From positions 1,691,001 through 1,755,000 of the forward strand of contig CALZFC010000005.1 of the NCBI GenBank assembly GCA_945643635.1: a DNA stretch of 64,000 nucleotides, given 5' to 3'. The notes below the pieces were generated by a model. It was not told the DNA's origin. It searched no databases and worked only from the letters and a program-made list of their open reading frames with translations. Origin of the DNA: Allodiplogaster sudhausi. Taxonomy: Eukaryota; Nematoda; Chromadorea; Rhabditida; Diplogasteridae. Below, one piece after another: positions 35,142-48,929 of this stretch. Position 1 is the first letter of the stretch. Each line of letters opens with the position of its first letter. A program made the position numbers and the translations under genes.

Positions 35142-37092
35142 AAAGGGAGAGGAAATGAGAAGATCAGAAAAAGGGATAAGTCAAGGGTGGATTATTTCAA
35201 CGACTCCTCTCAAAAGATTAAAATGACTACCTTCATTTCTACAAGCCACACTTATTTCCTGCTCGCCAGTGTTCAAGTGGGGCTCTAGACTCACCACTTT
35301 TGTAAGGGACCCTTTGGAAGCAAAGAAAGGCACCTTTGCAACTAACAATAGGCCCTACAGGCTTTCAGAACGGAGTACCCTAAGAATTCCGAACTTGGGG
35401 AAGCATTGAAACGCGGAAGTGTTTAGTAGGCAAAAGTCTTCAAAACGACGACAACAGCAACCTGTCGTTGCCATTACAGACCTCTCGTTGTCTAGCTGCT
35501 CGATGATGTCATCCACGATGGAGCGAGCTTCTCTCCTCTGCAGAGCGGGCGATGAGTCCCTTCGAACGAGCACTTCGTCCGGCGGAGGCCACGACGACCT
35601 GTCCAGCACCTCTTCGCCCTCGCGCTCTTCCGACCCCAGCGAACTTATCTGAACATTCATTCAACTGTGCATTATAATGATACATTAATACTACTACATT
35701 AAAAAGAAAGAAAATTTACCAATTTGAAATCTAAAAAGCTACGCTTAAATCAAGAAGCCGAACGTGAATAAATAACATGAGATGGCTTTCTTATTAAAAT
35801 TTTAGCGCAAAGAATACCTCCTAAAAGCAATCGCTTGGAGAAACATCTTGATTATTACCATTGAATAATGGGGAAAATATGGGTGCCAGAGCAACTTAAT
35901 CATTTTTAAATAATACAACGAGTTAGTAAGTTTAATGGTAAGAAGAAACAAACATGGTTAGACAGTATCCTCTCCACTCCCTCAGTCAGCCTCTCTTCCT
36001 TCTCTACGGGTTCCTCCGACTGCCCCTCTCTCTGCTCCTTTTCGTCCTCTGCTTCTTCCTCTACTTCCTTGAGTGGTGCTCCAACAGCCCTTTCAAGGGG
36101 CGTGGACGAGGAACAGTTCCACAGGTCAGCGTACTCGGCGAGAGTCTCCTCCAGTACTCGACCCACCAGCACTTCAGCGATCAACTGAACCAATCAGGGG
36201 GTTAGAGATACGGTAGTGGAATCAGGTGCCATTTGTTTCAAACCGAATCAACAGAGTGCTCAAGTGATAATGGTGAAGGAAGTTATTATACAAAGTTATT
36301 CTGCAACAGTTTAGGGGAAAAAATCAAAAAAAAAATCAGGGATGTGAGGAAAGGGAGAGAAGTTTGAGAGAGAGAGAGAGAGAATTCCAAATATGATTAG
36401 CCAACTCCTTGTCCCACCTCAATAGCCGACTCTCTGTCTGGAGTGTCTGGCGGTGTTTCTCCTCGCACGGTTGAAAAGGACTTGGGTGGCGAGAGATCCC
36501 GCGATCTGAATTTTGAAAATGCTTCAACGAGCCAAGTAACAACATACATCAAATAATCTACTACATATTATCAACAAGGCATGGTTTATCAAAATTCTTT
36601 TCTTATGTACACATATATATTTACATATAAATTTCATACAAAACACTCCATGCATAAGTCCACATTTTTTCAAATCTCCTCAACCATTATAGAACCTGAG
36701 CAAGTTTGCATCTACTTATTATGCAGATCGAACTCTTTCTCTTATTCCTTTTAGAAGGCTTTGCCACTCTGCCCAATATCAGCTGCGAGATGTAGCGTCC
36801 ATCAAGAGCAGGGTTCTTGCGAAAAGAGGAGAGAAGATACAGGGAGGGAGAAAGAAGGCAAGTACAGAAGAGAGAGAGAGAGAGAGAGAGAGAGTAGGAG
36901 AGAGAGAGTAGGAGAGAGAGAGTGAGAGAGATGGAGAGAAAGTTCCCCCAAAGACCACAAAGACGAAATGAAAGACGTCAGTGCATGCAATGAGCTGTCT
37001 ACCATTAACGCTGGATGTCCGCAGTCGCAATTCCCCATCTTCATTTATCCTTTAACTTTGTCCCAACTTTTCACTTTCCTTCACTCTGTCGT

Positions 37093-37135
<43 letters not shown>

Positions 37136-40100
37136 CGTCTAACCTCCTCGGCGATGAGAGATGAGACTGGTCAGGGGACGGTGTGTGAGTGAGTGGTGGA
37201 GGGAGGGGCGGCCGGCCTCGCCAGTCTGGAACAGCAGAAGAGACAGCGACGTCGATAAGAGCGTCCGCGAGGCAGCTCTGCGGAGAAAGCAAGAACGTAT
37301 TATGGATAGGGAATATTGGAAGGATGATAATCTCGCTCGCTATTTTTATTCTAACTCGTTGGTTCTATGTATGTACGTTTGCGAATTTTATTTTAAACAG
37401 CTTAGTAAATTACCCAATAAATAATTTCCTTTCAAATATATCTATGGGGATGCTCAAAATATTGGTAACTGGTGAATCAGCTAGAAATGGAGAGTTTCAG
37501 AAAGGAACAAGCGAGTGGGAGGGGGGAGTATCAGATACAGAGGATGCCCGATTGCAAAGGAGAGCATCCGCTGGGAGCAGAAAAGTGGCAGGGAGCGTCG
37601 GCAACATCTCCCGATGCTCATTATACCGACGAAGTCGAACGAGAAAGCGAGAGAGTGTGAGAGAGAGAGAAGAGAAAAAGGGAAATGGAGAAGCTAACAA
37701 GTAAAGGGAGAGGGGAATATGCAGCAGCAAATGAAACTGAAGAACACATACATCGAGATAGGGAAATGTTTCGAATTTTACAAGAAAAGTTTAGAACTTA
37801 GTTTTTCAAATTAAATAATGTTTACCATAACGGATGGATCGCTGATTTGCTGTGACACTTTCGAGGGAAAGGAGGAAGAAGCCTGCCAGGCAGTAATTGA
37901 ATAAAAAGTAGAGAGGGCTCTGGCTCTGCTCTGGAATCCACTTCTCTCCCTCTCTCTTCAGCCACTTCGGAGCCATGAAGACTCTGTTGGAGGCAACAGG
38001 ACAACGGGCGGCATTCGGCAAATTCAAGGGATGTCAGAGGCGTAAACAGTGAAGGGATGTAAAAAAAACTTCTCAATATGCGAAAAAAAACCTATAACTA
38101 GCTAAATATGTATAAGACGTTTTTGAAAGAAAATCTGGAAAAGGCATGGGGAGTATTTTGACTTATCTAGTGCGTTCAATGAACAATGGGAATAACTATG
38201 CATCGATAAGTGACCGGAAGTCAAAACGGCTGACTGAACAAGGAAAAAGGACAAAATGGAAAGCGACCATCAACCGAAGTACATTAAAGGAAAGAGGGAG
38301 AATAGTGCTTCTATTCAACAACTTACAAATCATGGGAGTCACAGACTATACACATGAAATTTGGCAGAATTATTTTACGGCAATTATTCAAAAATGGAGT
38401 TCACGAGCTCAAATATCATTAGTTACTTCAATGTCTGGTCTAAGATATCCATCTTTCTATTCTTGCAAATCAAAGATAAGACGAAGAACAAACTACTCCG
38501 TTATAAACATTGCTTAAATATCATCTGTTATTTATTACTTAGACAAGTTAGCTTTCCATTTATCTACACGCCTTTCTCGTTGTCTTACCTCAACCATCTC
38601 GTAGACGAATTCGTCGACGGCGGCGCTGTCAATGTAGAAGGACGTCGTTGCGCGCGCTCTTTCCACTGCAATTCTTATTTTAGTTATTTTCTTTGACACA
38701 AATAATACAGTCAATACTAAAACGTTGCGTAAAAAGGGAATATACTCAAATATATTTAATATAACAATGTTTCCTTAAAACATACTACTTCCAAGTGAAC
38801 TCCTTACATTCAGCCTGCCGCGACGATCTTCGCTTCTTCTGCGAGGAGGAAACAGTGGTGGACTTGGAGGGCGATTCGGTGGAGCGTGTTATGTCCTCTC
38901 TGCACGTGCTGCAGGGTGCTTCGCCCTGTCCGATGGCGTCGTCTGCTTGCTCGGGAGGCGCGCGAGAGGTGGAAGGAGGGGAGGAGGAGCCGGAGGGGAT
39001 GGCTGCCGCGCCTGTCGACGATGTCAGGTGGAGGCACTCGCCTGGCAAGCCACTTTTATTTTCAAGACGTTAGCCTGTATATACATATTAAAAAACTTTA
39101 GCCCCTCTACAATAAACAAAAATGACATACGAAGGTTATGAATAGTTTGGTTGAGATATTGTCTCATTTAATCCGAGCTAGAACTTTAAAAAAAATCAAG
39201 CGAAGGTTGGAAAATAGATAGATAGGGGAGGCAAAGAATAGACAGAGCGTACTCAAAGGCTGCGGAGATGCACAAGTCGAGTTGGCAGCGTCCATCTCAG
39301 AGGTCTCCTGATCCGTCTGATGGGATACTCTACGGGACAGGAAAGGCGAGCGGTAGAACTTTGGGAAGACTCTGAATTCATCCATTCTATCCTACTTTAT
39401 AGCCTATACTAATAATGAAGTTAAATGCTAAATTAATAGCTGACATCTTAAATCAGACTACTTTTAAATGCTGCGAAAAGAAATATATAAAAAAGCTTAC
39501 TTTGGCGAGAGTCTCGAGACTGGAGCGGGCTGCGGCTCCGGCCGATGGAAGCGCTCCTTCCACAGCTTGGCATCAGATGCAGTGATGTATGTTATGCTGC
39601 AATGGAGGGTGTTCAGAGGGCAAATATTATGGAGATCAAAACATTCATTTGAAAATCTCTTCTATCATTTTAACATATTAAAATTAAAACTTTTTAAAAT
39701 TAGTACAAAATATAATGAAAGTAATTTTTGCATAAATATATATCAAGTTTTCATATAAAACTCAATGGTTAGCAAGCAAGCCATTTATTGTTAATGTTTC
39801 CCAGCATGAACTTCACAAACTCAGCTTGCAACTGTCTAACTTGCAAGTGGCTCCGATGAGATTCGCCCTCTTGATGATGGCTCGTGCTTGTGCGGCCGTG
39901 ACATTCCGCATGCATTCCGTGTTCACCTTCACTACGTAGTCTCTCATCTGCAATGCTCACCATCGTACAGTAATCTCCTCGACAAAGCTAAAGCACTGGA
40001 TAGAGACCCCAAAACAGTTTAACGTAACTGTTTGCTTAAATTTTTTTTTTCTCTCGTTGTCTCCTTTTTGTGTCTCGTAATCTCTCTCTCGTTCTCTCCC

Positions 40101-41555
40101 TCCCCCTCTCCCTCCCTTTCTTGCTCACTCTCTCTCTCTCTCACACACACTCTGCTTACTTGTAATCTGCCATCGAGACCGAGTGCCTTCTTGCTGCAGA
40201 TCGACTTGACCACGCATCCATTCACTCCTTTATCCCGTTCTGTGTCCACCACGAGTCCTAAAGTTGAGTAGTATTTACATACAACTCTATATTCAATGAA
40301 TAATTCTCTTAAATAACAATATTTCTCAATAATCTTTGAAGAGAAAAGAGGAAAAAGAGGAAAAGAGAAGATACCAAGCGAGAGGGCGCCCTTGGTGATC
40401 TTGATGCTCCTCTCGAGATGGGCTGGGAGGTAGATGACATCATAGGCCCACTGGCCTCGGATGGGCGAGCCGGCCGGGCTCATCGAACGGGTCGAACACG
40501 GCGAGAACGACGACATAGACACGTCGCTCTACAAGAGACCAAGGCATCTCGCGCAAGCATTAGCCACGCCCACCCGTCCACTTCTCACTTTTCCCCATTT
40601 TGAAGTGCATTTTACAACTAATCGTTACTATTATATGATATAATTTGGGAGTGCAAAATATTGACAAGTGCTTTTTTTATGAACAAAGAATAGAGAAGCT
40701 AACGCAGGCGGACAACATGCTCTTCCATGTTCTAATCAAGGAAGGAAAGTGAAAATATATATTAAAATAAGAAGAAGAAAAAGAAAGCAGGCGGTTTCTT
40801 AACCCGTGCTTGCCACGTACAAAGTCGAGACTGCGATCCGAATGGGCGGAAGGGCTCCGCGATGGGAAGTAGCCCTGGAAGAGACAGACGAACTTGGATG
40901 GGAAAGAGAGACTGAGAGAGAGAGAGAGGAGAGAGAGAGAGGGAGGGGGGGGAGAAGGAATGGATGGGGGAATCAGTGTGCAGTGAGGTCTTATTAGGAG
41001 AAAAGAGAAGAACAGATAAAAAGATAGAGAAAGGGAGAGAGTAAACTGCGAGTATAAATCGTGAATTAGAGCAGCGTGCTGAACAAAATACATAACTGAG
41101 TGGTAGAGAAGGAGAAAGAGATGAAATTCCACTAAAACAGCGGTAAAAAAAAGATTTGGAGAAGGATGGATGAAGAATATAACGAAGTAGAAAAAAAATC
41201 GTGGTATTTTTTGTTAGAAAAGAAGTGAGAGAAGCACAAGAAATCCACTTACGAGTAAATCAAATAAGCGACAGAAGAAAGCTTGAGGAATCAGGGGAGG
41301 TCTTTTATTGGGATGAACTCAAATTGTTTTTACATATTTTTTTTATTTTTTCCAAATTCATACTAAAATCCATTTTGCCCATGAAAGAGAGCCATCCTTA
41401 AATTTTTTTTTTCTTCTAGTCTAACATGCGAGCTCTCCAAGGAAAGAAGAGAGGACACCACTTGGGAAAACTTCTCCATTACATCTATTAGAAGAGAGAA
41501 AGAGAGAAGAAGAGCAGGCAAAGTGAAGAGGAAAAGAGATGCAGAGACAGAGACA

Positions 41556-41606
<51 letters not shown>

Positions 41607-43083
41607 CACATTTGGCAAATAAGTACGTGCACTAGGAGCCGGAGCCGTAAACGGAGCAAGAGAAGCTGCATGCCTAATGGCCGAATTACGAAATAAAATC
41701 TTTTTCTTTTCTATTTTAGTGTTCGCTTTTGTAGTGATGATACAAAAAGAGAGGAACCTGCGGATGCAGTCGACGGTACTGCTCCGCGCCGATCCAGACT
41801 GTTTCTTGACTCAGGGAAGTCGGCTCAGCCTAAAACGTTTTTCAAATAAAATTTTTTTATGAAAATATTATTTTTCTATAAAAATGTAAAACATTTCATT
41901 AAGGAAAATGAAAGATGAGAGTAAAATAACTCCCTCAGACCATTGCGCCCACGGGAAAAGAACTCAATAAAACAAGCAGCAAGCGAGAAAGACGACGAAA
42001 AATATAACAAAATAAGAGCGGCATAACAAAACCGTCCTTGTTCTACTTGACTATAGCTTTTAGATTATGATTCCTAGTGGGTGGAGATGGGGGTGACCAG
42101 GGGACGATGCTTCGCCGTAAATAGCGGCTTCTGTAGAGGCGCGCAAGAGGCAGAACACTCGCAGGCCAGTAATGGCCTTCGTTGTAGTAAGCAAAAAGGA
42201 AAAGACAGCGAACATTCTCTCTCACTCTCTTTCTTTCACTCTCTCTATCAATTTCTTCTTTCTCACTCTCTTACTCTCTTTCTTTCACTCTCTCTATCAA
42301 TTTCTTCTTTCTCACTCTCTTACTCTCTCCTTCTTTCTTGTTCAATAATGAATGCCTGACAAGCGGAAAGTGACAGATTGAAGTCGCAGAAGAAGCGAGA
42401 AAAAGAGTGAAAGGGGAAGAGGAGAAGGAGGGAAGAAAGAAAGAAAAATAGAAATGGAGGGGCATTTCATTTAATAAAAAAAGGAATTGAAAAGAAGAGC
42501 AATTCATATGTGAAAGTAGCGAGAAGAATCGAAAGAAGGCGCGACTATATAAACATATATATACATTTTTAAGAAACAGGGATATTTTTTAAAGTTCAAA
42601 AACTGTAAAAGCGTGCTTTTATAGACGTGCGCTAAAGTCTTATACTTTCTTCATTCGAGGACCAAATTTCTGCATGAGTGTTTGGATGGTGCTGCTCTAG
42701 TGAACAACTACGCAACACCTTTGCCCATTCGAATCCGAGCAATTGCAGCCATGGCAGGGGAATTGGTCAGAGGCCTCAAGGGCGTGTGCAGCGAGATCGA
42801 GAGAAACGTGTGCAATTCCATTCCACGACATTGCATATGAGAGTGCATATGAGGGCGCATCTGTCATCAGACGACGTTTCTCCGTCTATATCCAGAGAGA
42901 TCGCGCGCGCAAGAGAGATAGGGAGAGAGGGAGAGAGAGAGAAAGTTAGAGAGGGAGAGAAAGCGGAAGAGAGATAGAGATAAAGAGCGCGAGCACGAAA
43001 GAAGGATGAGACGGGAAAGGATGGTGGGGATGTCATGGGTCGATAGATGTGGGACCCCTTCACAGACACCTCACCACCTTCAT

Positions 43084-43123
<40 letters not shown>

Positions 43124-46100
43124 GACCCAAGCACTGAAACGCATTTCTCACAGTGGCGACGTTTCCGCTCGTTGTTGCATTGCCTAAGGCACCGCTTCCT
43201 GTTGCCTTCCTCTTCTATCTTCATACGAAGACCACGAGTGAGAGAATACGCTGCACTCCTTCTTTTCCTCTCTCTCTCCCTCCCACTCTCTATCTCACTC
43301 CCTCTTTCTCGGTACATCTTCTGCCGTCTCTACGTCTCTCATGCCGCCATACTTCCCTTTATCGTCGCATTTTTAACTAATATTAATACATATTTCCCTT
43401 GCGTCTGAAATAATTTATATCTGCGCTTTTCTTCCTCTTTCTCTCTCAAAACATTATCCAGACTCCTCTCGTTTCTCGAACTTATCTATTTATTTTTTTC
43501 TACGACTGCTCAGCTACAAATTCATAGCTAGCTAAGCAAATGATATTATCTCAGATAAATATGGATTCACAGCTTTTATTAATGATCGTATTCTTCTATT
43601 TACCGGCGAAAACAGCGGTAAAAATGGAAGTTGGTGTTGGAAGTCCGCAAAAATATTCTGAAAGGCTTGGAAAAATTCTTACACAAAAGAGCAACAGCTG
43701 GAAATGTTTTTGCTCCTTATTTTTGTTCTTCTTTTTCTTCTTCTGTCTCCTCCTCACTTACAGCCATCGTGCTCTTTTTCCACTCTCTCACCCTCCCTCT
43801 CTCCACTCTCTCTCTCGCCTTCTCTTCATTCCCTCACTCACGCTCTATCTGGCCTTCTATCTCGCTCCTTCAATCGCCCCTCTGGAAGCAATCACTGAAA
43901 AGCGCGCAGAAACGAGTGCCCAGAGGCTTTACAAAGAATCAGCGTCGAGGAAAGCACAACGAGTAAAGAGGAATAAAGTGAAAGTAGAGCCAAAAGAGAG
44001 AAGCAGAGAGAAACAGGATAGTTAGAGATCAGACGGAGAGGAAGAGAGAGAAAGAAAGAAACAGAAAGAGACAGTGTAGTTAGAGATCAGACGGAGAGAG
44101 AGAGAGAGAGAGAGAGAAGAGAAAGAAAGAAGTAAGAATGGCTTTCTGCATGAGAAGGCGAGGCTTTGACAAATGCTTCTCCATTACCAGATTGAATGGA
44201 CTCGACAAACGGCGCGGGTGGTTACAAAAACGGGAGCAATCTGAAGGGCAGTTTGGTCGACCTTTAGGACAAGGAAGAAAAGTACTTCCTTCCGAACCAT
44301 GGAAAGACAAAGAAATGTGGTATTCCGTACGTCTTATAGTCTTTCCCTCCAAAATTGACTGGGCTCTCACATCAGTTTATTAAATGAAAGGAAGGTCAAA
44401 GACCTGTCGCCGAGAGAGTCGCGGACTGGCTCGCTTGGCAAGCAGCCGTTCACTACGCGAGATCATTGGAGAATGAGAAGTCGCTCGCTCCTGCAAACAA
44501 AGAAACATTTTTACTTTTTCTGTTACGAGCAAAAGGAAGGGCTGTTCGCGTTCTCTCAACGTCTTGTTTCATGAAACTAATTGCTAAATTCATTTTCACC
44601 TCATACTAGAAAAATGCCACCAACTGAAGTATAATCCCCTGCAAATCTTCTACATTCATTCCTAGTATACAGCAGAGAAAATAAATTTTTAAAAAAGATG
44701 CAAGACTTTATGGACAAAGCAGAGTCCCAACTAATACAGCTCCAAAATGTACAATATAAAAATTGGTTGGGAGATAATTCAGGGGTGAAAGAGAGAGAAC
44801 ACTAAGGCGGAGAAGTGAAAAAGAAATAGACAAGAAGAGAAACAATTGAGAAAGCAGAAAGACAACATTGAGTACCCACTGACTGCAGACCGCGAAGGGC
44901 CTAACAATATGGGCTAAATGCTCGCAAAATTAGGATGTCTTTCACATCCGTCCAGTGTGCAAGAAAGCACATAAATGCAGTGGAACTGCAGAGAGGGAGG
45001 GGAAGAAGCTGGTCAGAGTTCTCAAAATAATAGAGGAGGCCACTATTGGGAAGAGGGGGATTCCAAAGGAGAGAAAATGATTCATGAGATTGGGACTGCT
45101 CCTAATGATAAAGGGATCGGATAAAGAACAGAAAAAGGACAATGGAGAGAGAGAGAAAAAAAATAGAAATGAAGAGAGTAAATGAAGCCGAAATTTAAGA
45201 GACTCTTCGGGTTGTTTTATCCCATCTGTATCGGCTATTTATATAAAACAGAAAGCAGACACTTACGATAACACAGCAATGATGCTATTCCAAAGAAGCA
45301 GTTTTACAGAGAGAAAATCGCAACTGTTTTCTCTCTCTCTCTCTCAACCTCACTCTCTTCTGTGTCTTTCTCTCTAACCTGGTCTACTGGATGAGGCTTC
45401 GCAATGCCTAGACGAACTCTTCCCATCGGTGCCGCCTTCAGGACAGAGACAGCCCGTTCGAGGCTAAAGCATTGAGATACAAGGTTATAATGAACAGTAG
45501 ATCATAAACAACATGATAACTTCGTCTGCACTTCATTACTACAATTTTCCGCGTCTCGCAAAGAGAACGTCTCTGTATAAGTTGCATTGTTCTCAGGCAT
45601 GCTAATTGCGCAACAAGAAGAATCCTCTGACCTGCTGTTGCTGAGATCGTGGTCGTTGACGAAGAGAAGTCGGTCGCCGGGCACAATTCGGCCATCCGCC
45701 TGCGCCACGCCCCCAGGCACCAGAGATTGCACCACAATCACTGATTCGCCAGGATGCACTGGGTCCTGCAACAATTATCATAGATGCCAAATATCAGCAC
45801 AAAACAACTTTTTCCGTTTCAAATTACTTAGCTTATTGCTCACATTATCTTCCTCATGGATTAGTTGTAAAAGAAACATTTCCAAGACTTATGATTAAAC
45901 TGTACATATTTAAGATTTAGAAGAATAGAAAGAAGTTACTCGATAGTCGACAATGGAGAAGCCGAGACCGCGAGTGTCCTTCATGAGATGCACGACGAGT
46001 GGAATGCAGTTCCAGACGGCGAGACCGGCGAGGGGCTCCAGAGAGCGCGACCGAAGGCGGCGTGACACCTTGGAAACAGAACAATCCAGTGATTACGCAT

Positions 46101-47281
46101 AATTTGCACGACATTGTAAAATATCGTCCGAAGAATGTATTCTTGCATTGACCAGCATAATTAACACCGCAAATATTCTGCATAATCCGGATTATTTAAT
46201 ATTAGCTTTCGGATAAATTATATTAAATAACCAAGAGTTTGAATGCCATAGCATATTAACAAAATAAATTAACAAACTAAGAATTCATTACTACAATTGG
46301 CCTGCTAACTTCGGCTAACTATGGCAGACCATGTATGAATTGTGTCAATAAAGTGTGAATGTGAACCTGCTCGAGTAGCAGCGCAGTGTCGATGGGAGAC
46401 GGGACGCAAACTTCTGACTTGGCCTCAAGAATATCATTTTTTTTTTCATCTGCCGCTTTAAAGAGCATAAAAAGTGTGAAAATGCTTGAAAAAGAAACAG
46501 TCAAGTACCTTGACAATGCGATTGCTACCGAGTGCGAGCAGTGGATAAGATGCGGGCAGACTGTGCTCGAAGCGAGGACTAAAGAAGTTCACGATCTGCA
46601 CCTGAAAGAACTCTCTGCTATTTACAAATTCGGATGTAACAAAAAAAATTGATCAGTAGTAAGAAATGACAGCCTGAACAACAACTTCTTTCTAATCCAT
46701 GTTACTCATGGCTTATTTTTTTCTAATCTATTTTTTAAAGTAATAAAAAGCGTGCCTTTCTCGCGACGACAATCGTGACAGGAGTTCGGCTGGCGGCCGC
46801 GCGGGCCAGCGCTTGCCGCACTGTGACATGAGACTCGCCGTATAGCGGGAAGTGGTTCACCTTAAAGGAAGGAAATCACCGGAAAGTCGGTCACCAAATA
46901 AGTCGGTCAAACATTTTAGGCGTTTACAAATAGTTTTGACATACAGAAAGAGAATATTCTTATGAAAGACCGCAAAAAAGTTTCACATTCAAGTATATTT
47001 ACTGGAAAGCGCTACTTTTGAATCAAATTCTAGCGTGTGTCAGACAAAAAGTGTATACATTAACTGCATACATTTAAAATCTTTGAACTTTTGAACTCAT
47101 ATTACTATATTTTTCGGTGATCCCCACTCCTTTAAAATTTATCTTCTCGCTTTCTTTCCCCTACCATATGATAATCTCTCAGTCTCTTATCATTCTTTTA
47201 CTCTTTCTCACTCTCTCTCTCTCTCTCTCTTCTCATCCCATCTCTCACTCACCCCTTCTCTTACCCTCCCTCTCTCTCTCC

Positions 47282-47332
<51 letters not shown>

Positions 47333-48889
47333 CTCTCCTTCTATTAATCTCTTTTTCACATGATGCACTCCACCTGCAGCAGCTCATCTCCCGCCTGCAA
47401 CAAGCCGGAGCGTGCTGCTGGCCCGCCGTCCCTCAGACTCTCGACGTAGTGATGTGGGCAGAGCTGCGCTCCGTCCACCACGTCTACCGTACCTAAGAGA
47501 AGACCTTTATTTATTTATTTATTTAAAACCTGTTCAAATATTATTCGTAAGTATGTTACAACTGTTTAAAAAAGTTTTAAAAATTTTGCTTTGAAAATTA
47601 GAATGCAAATGTTGCTGCAGAGCAAGGAATGACTGACCTTCGAGGGAGATTCCGAGCCCGCCGTCAGCTGCAGCGTCCGCGCCCGCGGGGTCCGGCCGAA
47701 TGACTGCAGAGACGATGTCGACATCCTCCGGCAGACGACGCTTCCACTCCTCCATCAACTGAGGATTCGACGACTGCACGTCGATCACTTGCGTGTCGGT
47801 CTCCTGGAAGAGAGTGGGAGAGATAGAGAGAAAGAAGGCGAGAGAGAGAGAGAGAGAGAGAAAGAGCGATACGAGAGAGAGAGGTAAAGATTGAGGAAAT
47901 ATTGTGTAGAGAGAGAGAAAACGATTGGCATGGCAATTTCCCAATGATATAGCGAATAAAAATTTTAATGCAAACTACAAAAAAACTACTGCAAAAATAG
48001 AAGGCCCGACCTGCTTCTGCAGCATCTTGAGACAGAGCGCCTGCGGACTGTCGACGGGGAAGCGGATGAGGCGGAGACGGATGCGGCTGCCGCTCCGCAC
48101 GAGGGCGCGTACTGAATCCGCGTGGGACACGTGCTCGAGCGATGCGTCGTTCACCTCAAGGAATAGGATGTACTGCGCGAGTTCAGATCTCTCTCTCTCT
48201 CTCTCCCTCTCTATCTCTCTCTCTCTCTCTGCCATCTCACTCTTTCAAAATCACTCACTATCTCTCTCTCACTCTCTCTCTCTATCTCCTCCCTCCTCTC
48301 CAACCTCCAGGATGAGATCGTGTACTTTGATGCGGCATGAGATGGCAGCCGCAGAGCGAGGCACCAACGACTTCACGAAGATTCCGCCAATCTCCTCTGT
48401 AAAAGCTCAGGCTAAGATTCAGATGCCAGAAAAGTAAGATTGACCTTTGTTTATTGATGTTTTAATTGCACTAAAATGAGCATAGTCTGTAGAATGATAA
48501 AATATGGTACTAACATGTCCATTCAATTCAGTACAAATGACGACGCAAGCCACTGAATGTGTTCATTGGCTTGCGTCGTCATTTGTACTGAATTGAATGG
48601 CGCCTCCACTTAGCTCTTCTTCCCCTCTTCATCAAGGGCTCTCGCTCTCTCTTCTCTTTCCATGCTCTCTCTGCACAGAATGCTCTCTGCTTCTCTGTGT
48701 CTCTCATCTTTCTGTGCTCTTTCAGCTGTTTCCCCGTCGCATTATTGGATACTGCATTCGGCAGTGCGAGGTCGTGCGAAAAGTCTTCAAAGATGCCAAC
48801 GTCTGCACAAAGACAGAAATATCGAAGGACGACATGCAGAGGCCGGAGACAATTGGATTACATGGGGAGAGAGTGAGAGCATTGGAGGT

Positions 48890-48929
<40 letters not shown>

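Noticed and set aside
38146..38517. 123-codon plus-strand frame inside a PDZ-gene intron
   Set aside because: Mixed residues but no recognisable family, no splice or promoter evidence, and AT-rich DNA where such frames occur by chance.
44138..44383. 81-codon frame on the plus strand (also open on minus)
   Set aside because: No family resemblance and no splice fit to the PDZ gene; left unassigned.
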